64,000 nucleotides of DNA from Phallusia mammillata (Eukaryota > Chordata > Ascidiacea > Phlebobranchia > Ascidiidae), in contig QLIY01000379.1 of the NCBI GenBank assembly GCA_003260075.1, positions 62,001 to 126,000 of the forward strand, in the 5' to 3' direction. How positions within the stretch are numbered: position 1 is the stretch's first letter; every line of letters starts with the position of its first letter. The notes below the pieces were generated by a model, which did not search any database, was not told the origin of the DNA, and was given only the letters and a program-made list of their open reading frames with translations. Positions 21,782 to 34,176 of this stretch are shown one piece after another. The translations under genes were made by a program, and so were the position numbers.

Positions 21782-24189
21782 TACATTGAAGCGCTTATAT
21801 ATAAGTTAAATAAATTGATAATGTGTAAACTGAATATGTATATATGAAGGTTTATCAATAATATGTTTCCTTCAAAAACATGAACTTGCATGCACTTACA
21901 GTCAAAATATTTACCTATAAATATGTAAACGTGATTTAGCAGACGTTTGAAAAGTTTCCAAAACCTAAGAAAACAACTTCATTTCCGTTACAAATTACTT
22001 TGCAAGCACCAATGGATGTCTATCTAGTCTTGCAATCTTACATACAGACAACTTCAAGCTTGGATTGTAACAAATCACCCAAAGCTTTATCAGAAGTGTG
22101 ACATCAAATTCGAGTCACGCTTTTGAGCATTGTGACGTCATATAAGCACCTGGGCCAAGCGTTTGATGTATCTGCTGCCGTTGAGAAACAATTGTGTTGA
22201 TTTTGCTCTTTAACTTTCAAAGCACAGATAAAATTTGTTTGAAAATTACTTTTTTGGAGTTGTTGTTTTACATTTAGAAATGGCGTTGCTAACAAGGCTC
22301 AAATAATTTTGATATGTTATCAACTAAAACTGCAAAATTGAAGCATTTTTGATGACTTTATGGAAATTTGCATAATTATTGCGTAACTTTTCATAATCTT
22401 TTGTAATTACTTAGGCTACATGCGGTTTAGTTTCGCATGATGTCATGATATGATCCGTAGTGAGAAAGGCCAGTAAGATTAACGAGTTTCCGCGGATAAA
22501 AAGGTGCCAAAGTGCTGCGGTCGGCATCTAATCTCCCTGATGTGGTTAACGAAGTGATTACATGAACTGTCTGGGTCGGCTAACAGGTTCCTCACCTTTT
22601 CACTTTATCAATTTTATTGTAAGTTGAAACGAATCTAAGCCATTGACGCATTACCCTTTTCCTGGTCTTGAATCAAAGTATTGTTTTAAGTTTCAGTTTG
22701 ATTGATTTGACAAAGACAGTGACTTTACAGGCCAACAGGTGGCTTTTTGTAGTTTTGCGCCTTATGTATAAGCCCTTGCTTTCAATCACAGTTGATTTGG
22801 ACAGTTTGTCAGACAGATACTTAAAACTTTATATCACATTCGATTCATTTTTGATTGAAAATGATATTTTAATTTGTGGGCATTTTGAATTGAATATTTT
22901 TGTCTGCAAACATCAATTTGTTTTATACAAGATTTTTGCAATGCATATTGTAGTGTTTGATAAATTGGTAAATTTAAAAGAATCCAGAATGGATTGTTTA
23001 ATGAATGCACAATAATAAGGATCTAAATGAAACACTTACCAAAACATATTCACTAAAACACTACCTTCAAATAGTGACAATATACCGATCAGCAAATATT
23101 GATAAGTAAGGCACCAACATTTCTACTAACGTTATTTTAAAACAGTAAGTTTATATTAGTGGAAAAAACAAACCAAAATCAGCGAGAAAAGAATAACGTC
23201 AAAAACAGGGGGACTGTAGAAAGAGTTAAAAAAAAACAGTTTTAAAACCCTACTAATCGTTTCAAAAATCACGATTCTCACTTAAACGTTATCTTACTCT
23301 CAAGGTAACTGAAAAACAAAATTAATTTGCGCGCAAGAGTCGACCAAACACGAATTTTCAAACTGACAAGAGCGCTTCCCAGTTAATCCCCCAAACCAAC
23401 TTCGACAAGTTTCTCCTCGCGCTTTATGACGTCACGTAAGTCATTATGAGGTCATGTACTCGCAGATCGGGTTTCATTGAATTGTAGTGAGGAATTTTAA
23501 CTGGCGGCCGACATCGAAGACTTGACCTTTTGTTTAGGGTCATGCGCAAATCTGCGAAAGGTCACCTCAGGTCAAGTTTAGTTCACACTTATGAGCGTGC
23601 GTCATAATTTTTATAGTTTCTTCGATTTTATCAGGGAAATTTTGCGTCATTGGGAAAAGGTTTCCATAAATGTCGATTTTATGCGCCCGACTTAGTTTAA
23701 ACATTTAAGAGTCCAAATCTCATAGTTTTGGTTATTTTTATTTGCATTGCTAAAACAATAAAAAAGTCACATAATTATGTACATGTTTATAGTTACCAAA
23801 ATGTAAAGCATAATAGTAACAGTTTATTGCAGTAACCAAAAAAAATCTGATCGGTTTGATAAAACTTTGATAAAAGCTACAAACTTTGTAATTTAATGTT
23901 ATACCTTCACAATAAATTTACTACACCTAATAATACAGTTTGGTAGGAAAAATATATATTAACTGCAAACAGTGGGAAATGAAATACTCACTATCATCAC
24001 ATCTTAAGCTCTGTGGTCAGATTTCAACGTGAGGGTTTTCTGGTAAGATTCGCATCTTGTCATTTTATACGCGTGCACAACTCGAAAGAACTGAAGAATT
24101 ATGTGAAATCCGCCAGTGATATTTAATATAGTGTATCTTGTGGGTGTTACCTGCTTTTTATGTGCTTTTGTTAACATTTTTTTGTGTTT
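21782..24189. other. No gene recognised
   Basis: AT-rich. The open frame at 22668-23015 lacks an ATG at its stated start and any codon-like pattern, so I do not call it. Confidence 0.4.
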
Positions 24190-24420
24190 TCGCTATGTTC
24201 AACGTGCTAGAATTTTTTTTAAAATCTTTCCTAACATGGTGTTTTAACATTTTTAAATGTCATTGTACTCATTATATTTAAATAAAGATGTGTTTTGGGG
24301 GGGGGGGGTGTTTTCGCTATGTTCAACGCGCTAGAATTTTTTTAAAAATCTTTCCTAACATGGTGTTTTAACGTTTTTAAATGTCATTGTACTCATTATA
24401 TTTAAATAAAGATGTGTTTT
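24190..24420. repeat. Flank duplication around G-run 24297-24308
   Basis: About 110 bases ending AAATAAAGATGTGTTTTG repeat on each side with three or four differences. Confidence 0.75.
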
Positions 24421-24749
24421 GACAAATTTACAGAACTTTGTGCTACTGTATAAATAAACAAGTTATAATATAGATGCAATAGGCACTGAACATTTGCTTC
24501 TCAAACAAATGACAGTTCCAATAAGCCAATGGAAGGTTTAATTAAGTAAAATACCATTTAGAAAACCGTAAGTATATTTGTAAATGAACTAACCCGACAT
24601 TAGCCTATCTTTAAATCGTGATAAAATTTAATATAAAAGCCACTAAATCTTGTATTAAATAGAATACGAGTATAATTATGATGCCACAGAATATAAATTT
24701 GAGTTTATAACCTGGTTTATTAGGTTACAATTACCTCTCTACGTGCAGG

Positions 24750-24960
24750 CAATGACGCATGAAAACGTAACAATATAAATTTGTTCCCAAACTATTAGGT
24801 TTTGTGACGTCAGAATAATGCATTAATTTTGCTCAAAAATAAAAATGGGGGGGGGGTGCATGAAAAAGTAACAATATAAAATTTTTCGCAAACTATTGCG
24901 TTTTGTGACGTCAGAATAATGCATTAATTTTGCTCAAAAATAAAAATTGCTCATAAAGTT
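24750..24960. repeat. Flank duplication around G-run 24847-24856
   Basis: About 95 bases including TTTTGTGACGTCAGAATAAT recur with SNPs. Confidence 0.75.
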
Positions 24961-25208
24961 AATGATGTATAAACTAAATGTTTACAATGGAAATGTAAAA
25001 CGGCTGTTTTCACCGCGTTGAACACAAACATCGTATTTGGGTGGGCCACCATTTATTGTAACTTGTCACCGTTGCTTTGATGCTTTTGTCCGATCAATCA
25101 GAATTGAAAACCGCACCAAATTCACCCCATGTTTTTGAAAGTAGAGACACTGAAATACAGATAACAGCGGCCCCTACATATATGGTGTTGTTGATAGTTT
25201 AGGACAGG

Positions 25209-25610
25209 CCTTTATGTAAACATTTTTTGCAAATATAAGAATTATTTTGACAATATCATACACAAGCCCAAAAATGTCCGAAAATTGAAAGACATGTGTT
25301 AACACGTATATTTTTCTATAGATTAGGAGAAGATGCATGTTGCTTTTTACAAATTAACAATATTTCTCTATTCCGCAATTGTCCAGCTTGACATAAGTTA
25401 TACGTCAGGGGGGGGGGAATGTAAACATTTTTGCAGATATAAGAATTATTTTGAGAATATCATACACAAGCCAAAAAATGTCCGAAAATTGAAAGATATG
25501 TGTTAACACGTATACTTTTCTATAGATTAGGAGAAGATGCATGTTGCGTTTTCCAAATTAACAATATTTCTCTATTCCGCAATTGTCCAGCTTGACATAT
25601 ACGTCAGTAG
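25209..25610. repeat. Flank duplication around G-run 25408-25417
   Basis: About 195 bases recur. The copies differ by several SNPs and a 4-base indel before the run. Confidence 0.75.
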
Positions 25611-26831
25611 CATTCGCGTTTACGCTGCTAATTAAACGCCTGCACTTAGGGATTACATTATTTTAAATTGCCTAATCAATACACGCACCTGTGTTTTACA
25701 GATGGGAGATATGATCAACGCCAATGCCGAATATAAATATGCCATACATCAAATATATTGATCAGTTTATATTGCATTCTGCACGTATAAAGTATGTGAT
25801 ATGCAATGTTATTTTAAAGAGAATTATTCTTTGACCATTAACTACAAAACGCTTGGATAAATATTTTAACATGAAAAACCCAACAATATTTGGTTAATGT
25901 ACAAATAACCAATTTTACTTAAGCAGAAAAAACTGCAAAGCGCAAATTCTTAATACTTGTGTTATATTGAAATCTGCGGAAAGTTGGTAAAAATGAAATC
26001 AAAAACTCTCACAGAAAAAAAGTTTGTTTCACAGAAGAAACATTTGACAAAAGTAACAAGAAAATAAATTCGCACTAACAATTTCAGTTTCACAACTTTG
26101 CACGTTCTCCGTAGTAGACCGTAGTGGCATAAAATCGTTTGACAATTTTCAAGTGAAACAAGTTAACCTTCACTTGACCTTGACATTACGCGCCAAATTC
26201 CCTTCCGAACATTCGTCAGTTCAGGTGTCAATCTTCAGTTTGGGCAAAAAGGTTAAACAGTTGAACGAATTGCCGTAAAATTCCTCACGATTCCGTTTAA
26301 TTGAAGAGCAAAATCCGAAGATTTAGCTGCTATAAACAGGAGCGTTTCGATGTAATCCAACCAAATGAATGTTAAACCTCAATTTTTCAATTTCAGCGAA
26401 GACTTTTAGTTTATCTGAATGGTTTGAGACTAAGACGCGTGAAATTTCGAGCTTTTGACTGTTCGTTGCCCCACACATTGACCAAAACTCTTTGCAAAGT
26501 TATTTTGCATCGATGCACCTTGGCCAATGCTTTAGGGCTTAGGTGGTAACAAAAATGGTCCTGTGATTTTTTAAGCAAAATAAAATCACTTTATAAACGC
26601 GATATAAACTATAAAGATAAAATATGAGTTCTACAAAAACTTACTAATAACACAACACTATGTATCGATATTCTGCTCGAAAATGGTAAAAGTAACTAAG
26701 TGTGAAACTTGTATCTTCTAAACTTTGATTATACTTTGACTTGTTTAAACTATAATGAAAAAAATAAAAAGTATTTTAGATTTAAAGAAAGCATGGTTTC
26801 GCCAACAACAATCTTTTTGTAAAGTGTTTGT

Positions 26832-26960
26832 TAATAATCAGCTAATAAGCATTATCAACGACGTGTTTATAATTACAATTTATTTTGGGGGGGGGGTATG
26901 TGTCACAGCTAATAAGCATTATCAACGACGTGTTTATAATTACAATTTATTTTTAGTCAT
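26832..26960. repeat. Flank duplication around G-run 26887-26896
   Basis: About 53 bases (AGCTAATAAGCATTATCAAC) repeat exactly on both sides. Confidence 0.7.
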
Positions 26961-27045
26961 TCAAGGTTGTGGATTAGGCGTTTGTATTGTTTATTCTCTC
27001 AAATACATTACTATATCCATAACTGAATCGGTTATATCAAAAATA

Positions 27046-27146
27046 GGCACCGATAATTTTGCAAATTTCGCTTGAAACCCTGCAGGAAAAACTGATTGAA
27101 GAAAATTGGCAAGAAATTTCACCGGGTGTTATGATTGTTGGACCGG
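27046..27146 (+). CDS. Candidate internal exon, unknown gene
   Basis: Between an acceptor-like AAAAATAG and a donor GTAAGG there is an open frame with protein-like composition (for example EENWQEISPGVMIVGP). No partner exon was found up- or downstream and no family is recognised. It could be chance. Confidence 0.2.
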
Positions 27147-27178
27147 TAAGGCATGGCTGCTCCCGGCACTCTCAGTTT

Positions 27179-27335
27179 TGAGACAACACACGTTTTAAAC
27201 CGGGCGTCTGGGGCTGAACAATGGCTCCCGTAATTTCATTGAGGTTAATTATATTGTTGGTCGACGCCAACCGCGCGTGTTGGATTTGTTCAAGTGTTTC
27301 GAAATGTTGCAAGTTGCGCAGCTTTCGTTTCTGTT
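27179..27335 (-). CDS. Candidate terminal exon, unknown gene
   Basis: On the minus strand, after an acceptor-like ATTCAACAG, an open frame of about 51 codons runs to a TGA. Its composition is unlike the AT-rich surroundings (QHFETLEQIQHARLAS, then IVQPQTPGLKRVL). The enclosing frame of 146 codons continues upstream with less protein-like sequence. Convergent with the candidate exon at 27046-27146. No upstream exon was found. Confidence 0.25.
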
Positions 27336-28364
27336 GAATAGTTTTTGAGCAACCCAGTTTTATTAAAATCTCAACCCTGCAGTTGCATGCTACTAGTAAT
27401 CTTATAAACACATAAAAGGGTAACGTCATGGCGAAAAACAAGCAACCCAGAATTCTGTACGCAATATTACAACTTTCGAAGTTAACTATTGCCATCTTCG
27501 ATTTTAGTTCTTTTACCCGGTGTATTTTATTCAATTTCATGTTAAAGTTTAAAAACATTTTGCAATTTAGTGTCTGGGAACTATTCTCTTTGAAATAACA
27601 TTGCATGGTCACTTATTTTGTACGTACGCAATGTGCAATAAACAAATCAATACCTTTGATGAATGGCACATATATTAGGTATCTTCGCGTTTGATACGTA
27701 AGTGTGCATTGATTGGGCAATTTAAAATATGGTAATTACAATGCACATGGGGTAAATTAGCAGCGTAAATGCGAATGCTACTGACGTATGTTCAGCTGCA
27801 TTGATACAGATTTAAAAAAACCATTTTACAATAAAAAACACATTCATTTTTCGGCGAAAAACAAGTAGAGAAAAGGTTAAATTTTCTTGGCGAACAACAA
27901 TAGAGAAAGAGTATCCATAGGCAAAACAAATTTAAAATCTTATTTCCTCCTAAATTTGACAAGACTTCAATTTTAATTTGCGCGTACTGCAATGATCTTT
28001 AAACTATTTTAAACGCTCAATTCTTGTCGAGAATTCTTTGCGAAGCAGTTTTACTTTCCATTTTAGAGCGCGAAGTTTGTTTGTTAAACAATCAATTTAA
28101 TTCTTTGTCAAACAAAAGAAAAGGTGTTTTACACTAAGTGGGTTTAAGTGCTGCACAAAAACAACACAAGTTCAAGTCCGAAAACACCCGCACACGTCCA
28201 TAATGGAAATGTATTTGCCGAGCTTTTTACCTGTCAAATTTCAGGCAAATTTGCACTTTTAAAACTTACAATTTGAACACGAAACAGAAACATACTAGAA
28301 TTCAAATTTCACCAATTTGGAGACCATTTGTTTAGGTATTTCGTACTTCTTTACGTCAATTTTG

Positions 28365-28495
28365 TTTAATTTATTTAGATTAAAAACTTATCAATATAGG
28401 CCATTGGCGGGGGGGGGGGGGGGGGGGGGGGAAGTCAACATATTTTAATTTATTTAGATTAATAAGTTTAGCGCATATCAATATAGGCCATTGGC
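28365..28495. repeat. Flank duplication around 23-base G-run 28409-28431
   Basis: TTTAATTTATTTAGATTAA and CAATATAGGCCATTGGCG occur on both sides, so this mid-length run behaves like the short joins rather than the long gaps. Confidence 0.65.
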
Positions 28496-29161
28496 GCTAC
28501 ATGGTTGCCTATACATATATACGCTTCATCAATTTAACTACACTAATAAAACAACTGTCTGTTAATTTAGCGCAGATGCGTTTTATATCTACAAAAAGTT
28601 TTAACAAACTGTATTCTAACAAGGCGTTTCTCGGGACTGCAAGTTTAAATCTATTTAGGGGAAATTTATTTTAAGCTCAACAAAGCACTTTACGATTCAA
28701 TTATCCGATTTATTTGCGTAAAGATGAGCGTAACGTTAATTCTCCGACGCAGTGACGTTCTACGTATACGACAATACGAAGTTTCAACGAAATTGTGTGG
28801 GCGTGTAAAGGTTGAATGTAAGTTGAAACGATAACTGGATAGAAGAAAAAGTTGATATGGTTGTATAGTACTTCTCCTACTACGTTGCCTAACCTTAAGC
28901 TATGTTCATCACCGCAAACATGTTTTTCAAACCAAAGTTGTTTGTCTCTTGCTGTTTTTTTCGTATGTTGAACACAATCTGCTCATTTTCTGGAACCCAA
29001 CTGTATCAATTTACTGTTTGTGTGAAATCCAGTTATTAGCAAAACAGCTGTTATTCTGCTTGTCATTATTATTGCCACAAAGATATTTAACAAAAACATG
29101 AGAAACAAAATTATATGGAATGCGAAGTCAAACATAAAAGTGATACATTTGTTCAGTAACA

Positions 29162-29317
29162 CAGGGGTCGGCAAACTTTTTTGCACTGCGGGCCGGTTTG
29201 AAACTAAAATTTTATATCACGGACCGGCCTTAAAAAAACACAAATAATCAGCACTGAAAGCTAATGACAAATATTACAACTTTGATTCAAAGTGAACCTT
29301 GAGCAAGTTTTATGCGG

Positions 29318-29407
<90 letters not shown>
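29162..29407. mobile_element. Left end of a GGTCGGCAA hAT-type element, cut by a gap
   Basis: CAGGGGTCGGCAAACTTTTT followed by GCGGGCCGGTTTGAAA matches the family at 57605. It ends in an 88-base G-run (29320-29407), after which no matching right end is seen. Confidence 0.65.
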
Positions 29408-29408
<1 letters not shown>

Positions 29409-29689
29409 GTAACAAACCAGAGCAATTTTCAAACGCCTAATTAATTTATTCAACCAATACAGTTTTTAATGCCTATGACGTATGCTTACGTAATCTTGCC
29501 GAATGACGTTGCGTTACTACGTAAGATATTTAAAAGCTACATCGTGTTACATGTCAAAATTTTTCACAGTGATGATACCAATAAGGTTGCCTACAAAAGA
29601 TTTGCAAAGCTTTTGCTGTTTCAAGCACTTCGTTGTGATTAGATTTGGCAAGAAATGAACCCGTTTGACCCTGGAGTTCGCGCTGTAGG

Positions 29690-29962
29690 GTCGATATGAC
29701 AATACCATTGCAACGGCGAAGGATTTGCAAAATGCCCAACAATAAATCGATTTTCGAACTTTTCTTTAGTGTGATCTACATTTTCAATTTTAATTTGAGG
29801 ACATTGTATTGACAAGTTCAGAAGGGGGGGGGGAGACAATACCATTGCAACGGCGAAGGATTTGCAAAATGCCCGACAATAAATCGATTTTCGAACTTTT
29901 CTTTAGTGTGAGCTACATTTTCAATTTTAATTTGAGGACATTGTATTGACAAGTTCAGAAGG
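29690..29962. repeat. Flank duplication around G-run 29824-29833
   Basis: About 130 bases (GCAACGGCGAAGGATTTGCA) recur with three visible substitutions. Confidence 0.75.
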
Positions 29963-30117
29963 TTCGCGTGCTTCAAACGTTATTTTGTTGAGCAATTCGT
30001 TTGACAAATGCTCAGTTGGAAGTAAACAAATTGACCTTACAGAACTAACTGATGTAGCATAGCAATGAAATTTGCAAGAACTAACTGAGACAAATGACAA
30101 ACAACAAGTGGAAACAT

Positions 30118-30381
30118 TACACTGTTTACAGCCAAATTTTTCGCTCTAATGAGTCAGGTTTGTTTATGATGATTAGAAGAAAAAGGTGTGGCAGTATCAG
30201 CAACATTCTGCAAAGGGTTTTTCACCAAAGACTCAGATAATATCTCGGGGGGGGGGAACTGTTTACAGCCAAATTTTTCGCTCTGATGAGTCAGGTTTGT
30301 TTATAATGATTAGAAGAAAAAGGTGTGGCAGTATTAGCAACATTCTGCAAAGGGTTTTTCACCAAAGACTCAGATAATATC
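30118..30381. repeat. Flank duplication around G-run 30247-30256
   Basis: About 125 bases (CTGTTTACAGCCAAATTTTT) recur with a few SNPs. Confidence 0.75.
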
Positions 30382-31275
30382 TCTGCCCTATTCCGCTGTG
30401 AAGTTATCTGGTAAAGGTTACCATAATTACAACAACCTTACGGTAATTACAGCTTTGCCGATTTCATCCGGGGTAAAATGTTTGCGTGAATGCCTAATGT
30501 GTGAGATAAAAAGATAAATGGACATTTTTGTGGCTGTGTTAAACCTACAAATCTAATTTATCACAAGTAGGTTGAAATTTTGAGATTACAGTCATAGTAT
30601 TGACAAAACCAGTTGGTGTGACTAGAAAGTAATTGATGCTTTGTTTAATCGGTATCGTCAGGTTCTTGTTCAAATAGATTGAACACATAACAATCAACGG
30701 TATCTACTTAGGCTCTTAAAGTATATGCATCAAATTGCTATCTTAGATGGTGATCAATTAACTGGACAAAACAGTTAAGGTATTTCACTATGTTTTAATT
30801 TGCCAAAAAACTCTAATACAATTGCAGGAAAAACTCTAACTTTACAAATGTGTTATTTTGCTTATCAAACTGTTGTTTGTCAAAGTGAATGCAGAAGTTC
30901 TGAGCAAACAGATAAAGGTGTTGTCATTTCTAACTGCTCGAAAACCGTGAAAATCAAAACTTGAAACTTTTAGAAAATCGCACGCGTAAAAACCACCAAC
31001 AAGTTTGCAATTGTCCTTGAAAATCCTTTAGGAGCTGGTTAAGCACTAGCAGTAAATCGCTTGACGTGCTTTCAATAGATTCTATCCTTGAATCTGTCAA
31101 GGGCCATTAGATCTCAATCAATCTATCAAACCCCGAGAATTCGACCCTTTGGCAGTTTGTAGCTTCTCGGCCTTTTCGCGTTGACTCCAGGCAACACCTA
31201 AGCTATTGTCCTATTCAATTCTTAATGATTTGTTGTAAACAGATGGAAAGACAGTACCGAGAAACTGGAATTTGG

Positions 31276-31934
31276 TATAACTGTTGAAAAACTGAATTGT
31301 CAGTATGTTATTTTTGCAATCTTTCCACACTTTTAGTCGGTATGAAACTGTATTGAGTTGAGTAGAATAGAGTAAAGTTGTTGAGTTGAGTTGATGTCTC
31401 TTGGTAAACGAACACATAGCGACACAATTGCACTAAAACAATCACCAAGCCGCAAATAGCTGCGCAACGTTAAAATGTTATGGTGCGCAAAAGTGAGGGC
31501 ACAATGTGTGGATAATGGCTGAACGCGCTGCAGCTACACCGTTTTATGCTGGGTTACGTAAAGGGAGCTTTCGTAACGTGAGAGCGCAAAACAAAGCTAA
31601 AACGATGGGGGGGGGGTTAACTGTTGAAAAACTGGAGCGTCAGTATGTTATTTTTGCACATCTTTCCAAACGTTTAGTCGGCATGAAACTGTAATGAGTT
31701 GAGTAAAGTTGTTGAGTTGAGTTGATTTCGCTTGGTAAACGAGCACATAACAACACAATGCAATCCACCAAGCCGGAAATAGCTGCGCAGCGTTTAAAAA
31801 ACGTTATAAAGCACAAAATAGTGGAGGGCACAATTGGTGGATCATGACTGAACGCGCTGCAGCTACACCGTTTTATGCTGGGTTATGTAAAGCGAGCTTT
31901 CGTAACGTGAGAGCGCAAAACAAAGCTAAAACGA
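31276..31934. repeat. Flank duplication around G-run 31607-31616
   Basis: About 320 bases recur, with GAGTTGAGTTGA-type repeats of different length in the two copies and multiple SNPs, so divergence here is several percent. Confidence 0.75.
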
Positions 31935-32606
31935 TCGGCCATGGAATTTTAACCAAATGCACATTGATTGTGACGAATTGTCGTATTTTATTTATGTATT
32001 TTTTGATGCTGCTTACGCAAGAGACTACATTTGTTACATAAGAGAGAAAATCGAGGCACAAAAGCAACAGATGGTTCTCAATAAATTTAATTAATTAGGG
32101 GCAAAAAATGTGTTTTTGCTCTATGTAGTTTATGATGACGCAGGGGTCTGTATCAGTTACGCAATAAAGCAAAATTTTACAAAACCTAGACTCGTAAGTC
32201 GCTTTGTTACGTTGCACTTCCGCTTTGTTATGTCACACTCGTCTAATTAGTAGCATATGGGTAGACGCATGCCGCGGTTGTAATACGTCAACCATGCCAG
32301 GATTTTTCGCTTATATACGTTGTCCCATTCGTTAATCTTCGCTCAGTAGCAGTGGGATTGCATTAGCGTATAGTGCTCCTGAATGGTATGGTTGTTATAT
32401 ACACCGGAAGAAAATGTTGGTCTAATGCTTTAAAAAGTGCTTTTTCTATGCAAGGTGAGGATATTGTAGCACAAACAACACTTACTGAGAGATAAAAAAT
32501 ATTTTAGTTGTTTGTCATGCAACTATTCAGTATGTGTGAAAAATGGTGGCTTTGAGGTATTCCGGTTACTTTTTTTAAGATGTTTGATTAAATGTGACTA
32601 AAATGT

Positions 32607-32760
32607 ACCAATTTTTTGTTGATTTAGTTTCTTTAACAAATTGCTTGATTTCGTGAATGGACATGAAAAACTTGGGGGGGGGGGACCAATTTTTTGTTGA
32701 TTTCGTTTCTTTAACAAATTGCTTGATTTCGTGAATGGACATGAAAAACTTGTCCGTTTT
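32607..32760. repeat. Flank duplication around G-run 32674-32684
   Basis: About 68 bases (ACCAATTTTTTGTTGATTT) recur with one substitution. Confidence 0.7.
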
Positions 32761-33295
32761 AAGTGTTTCAGGTGGTAAAATGCAACCAGTGCAAATACTG
32801 CCGTAGAAACTGGCGCAAGTGCAACCGATACAAACATTGCACACAACAATTACGCCTTCTAATCGCTACGCAAGCCCTTTAACAAGCAATAAAGATAAAC
32901 AAACATCACATGCGAGTGCTCATAAAAAAACGAGAGAAGCAGCTATGAGAAAAACAGAAAAAGGCATCGTGCACCTGATTTCTCTCGTTTTTTTTCGCGT
33001 GCTGCGGTCGAACAAGAGGGTAGGTGCGATATTGAGGCGGCCTTATCGCTGTCAATCTGGCGGCTGAAACCTTTTTCTTGCGCTCGTGTGGCTAACAAAC
33101 TGCTCTGGCCTCGACCTAAGAGTCGACACTCGAATGATGGTGCCACAGACGGCAGTTGTGAACATTTTAAAGTCTTGTTGAAGGAAGTTTAAATTGGCAA
33201 TGTCCGATCAGAAACAATGTTGTTTTCAGGTTTTGACAAAATATTGGATTTCATTATCTCGGAAGTACTTTACGCAGAAAAGAACGTTTGTATAT

Positions 33296-33530
33296 TGAAA
33301 GAGCTGTGTAAAATCTCATAGAGTACAGATACCGTTAGCATATTTCAGGCATTTTTGTTTGTTTAGTATCGCTGCGTGTGGCGTGTGCTGTACCGATATA
33401 GGGGGGGGGGGGTTGAAAGAGCTGTGTAAAATCTCATGGAGTACAGATACCGTTAGCATATTTCAGGCATGTTTGTTTGTTTAGTATCGCTGCGTGTGGC
33501 GTGTGCTGTACCGATATAGATATTACACCA
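33296..33530. repeat. Flank duplication around G-run 33401-33412
   Basis: About 105 bases (TTGAAAGAGCTGTGTAAAAT) recur with two substitutions. Confidence 0.75.
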
Positions 33531-34045
33531 TGCCACAGACACTTCGTCAATAAAATATGTCTATTCTGGTGTTCCTAGTTTCCGCGCAGATCATATGAGA
33601 CGGCAGGCGATTTGTGAAGCGGTCTCAATTCTGTGTAGGCTTTTACGATTACGATTATGTCTGTCTGGTGTCTGGATATGCAGCACTCTATAATGTAAGT
33701 TTGCCGTGTATTAGACAGCTGTGGGCGGCTCGAAGTAAATAATCGATGCCGCCTACTATAAGATGCCGGGTTTTATTGCCTTTTAACCGGCTATAAAGCG
33801 TTCAGAATTGTAAGTGGTATTTAGCATACAGTTTGCAGTGTGTAAAATAGACACTTTCAAGGAGATATGCTAAGTTTAATTGAACCCTTAAGAAAGTTGT
33901 ATTGAATTATGTTAGTTTCCTTACGTTTGGGCAGTTTTTGTGTGAAAATTTGAAGTAAAATAAAGGTTTCCAATTGTCGGTGCTATGTGACACGTTTAAA
34001 TAAATCAGCTTTGCAGAAAATTTTGCTTAAAGAAGATCATATCTG

Positions 34046-34163
34046 AATGGCTACACTAGCCAATGCGGCCGATCTCTCGTCACCAGCTGCACTGATGAGA
34101 CCTTATAGGTCGAAACAGTGTGCACTGTCTGCAGCTTATTATTTATTAGCTCTATGCTTTTAC
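34046..34163 (+). mobile_element. Hammerhead-carrying SINE-like element, intact copy
   Basis: A 118-bp unit is bounded by a perfect 13-bp direct repeat AAGATCATATCTG (34033-34045 and 34164-34176), as left by target-primed retrotransposition. It contains TAGCCAATGCGG at 34057-34068, reminiscent of a tRNA A box, and GGTCGAAAC at 34108-34116, reminiscent of a B box lacking one T, 40-50 bases apart. A tRNA-derived origin is inference. The middle is a complete hammerhead ribozyme, and the 3' end ATGCTTTTACA is shared with other copies. No protein is encoded, so mobilisation would need another element's machinery. Confidence 0.75.
34085..34136 (+). ncRNA. Type I hammerhead self-cleaving ribozyme
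   Basis: Stem I AGCTGCA (34085-34091) pairs perfectly with TGCAGCT (34130-34136). CTGATGA is at 34092-34098. Stem II GACC (34099-34102) pairs with GGTC (34108-34111) over a TTATA loop. GAAA is at 34112-34115. Stem III ACAGT (34115-34119) pairs with ACTGT (34124-34128) over GTGC. The cleavage triplet GTC is at 34127-34129, so cut would follow C34129. Every invariant core position of the hammerhead is met, with stem I open, as in metazoan retroelement hammerheads. Tertiary contacts between loop II and stem I were not identified. Activity is predicted, not shown. Confidence 0.85.
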
Positions 34164-34176
34164 AAGATCATATCTG

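Noticed and set aside
30118-30300. CTCTGATGAGTCAGG as another hammerhead
   Set aside because: No GAAAC, no stem II partner and no cleavage triplet; chance match to CTGATGA.
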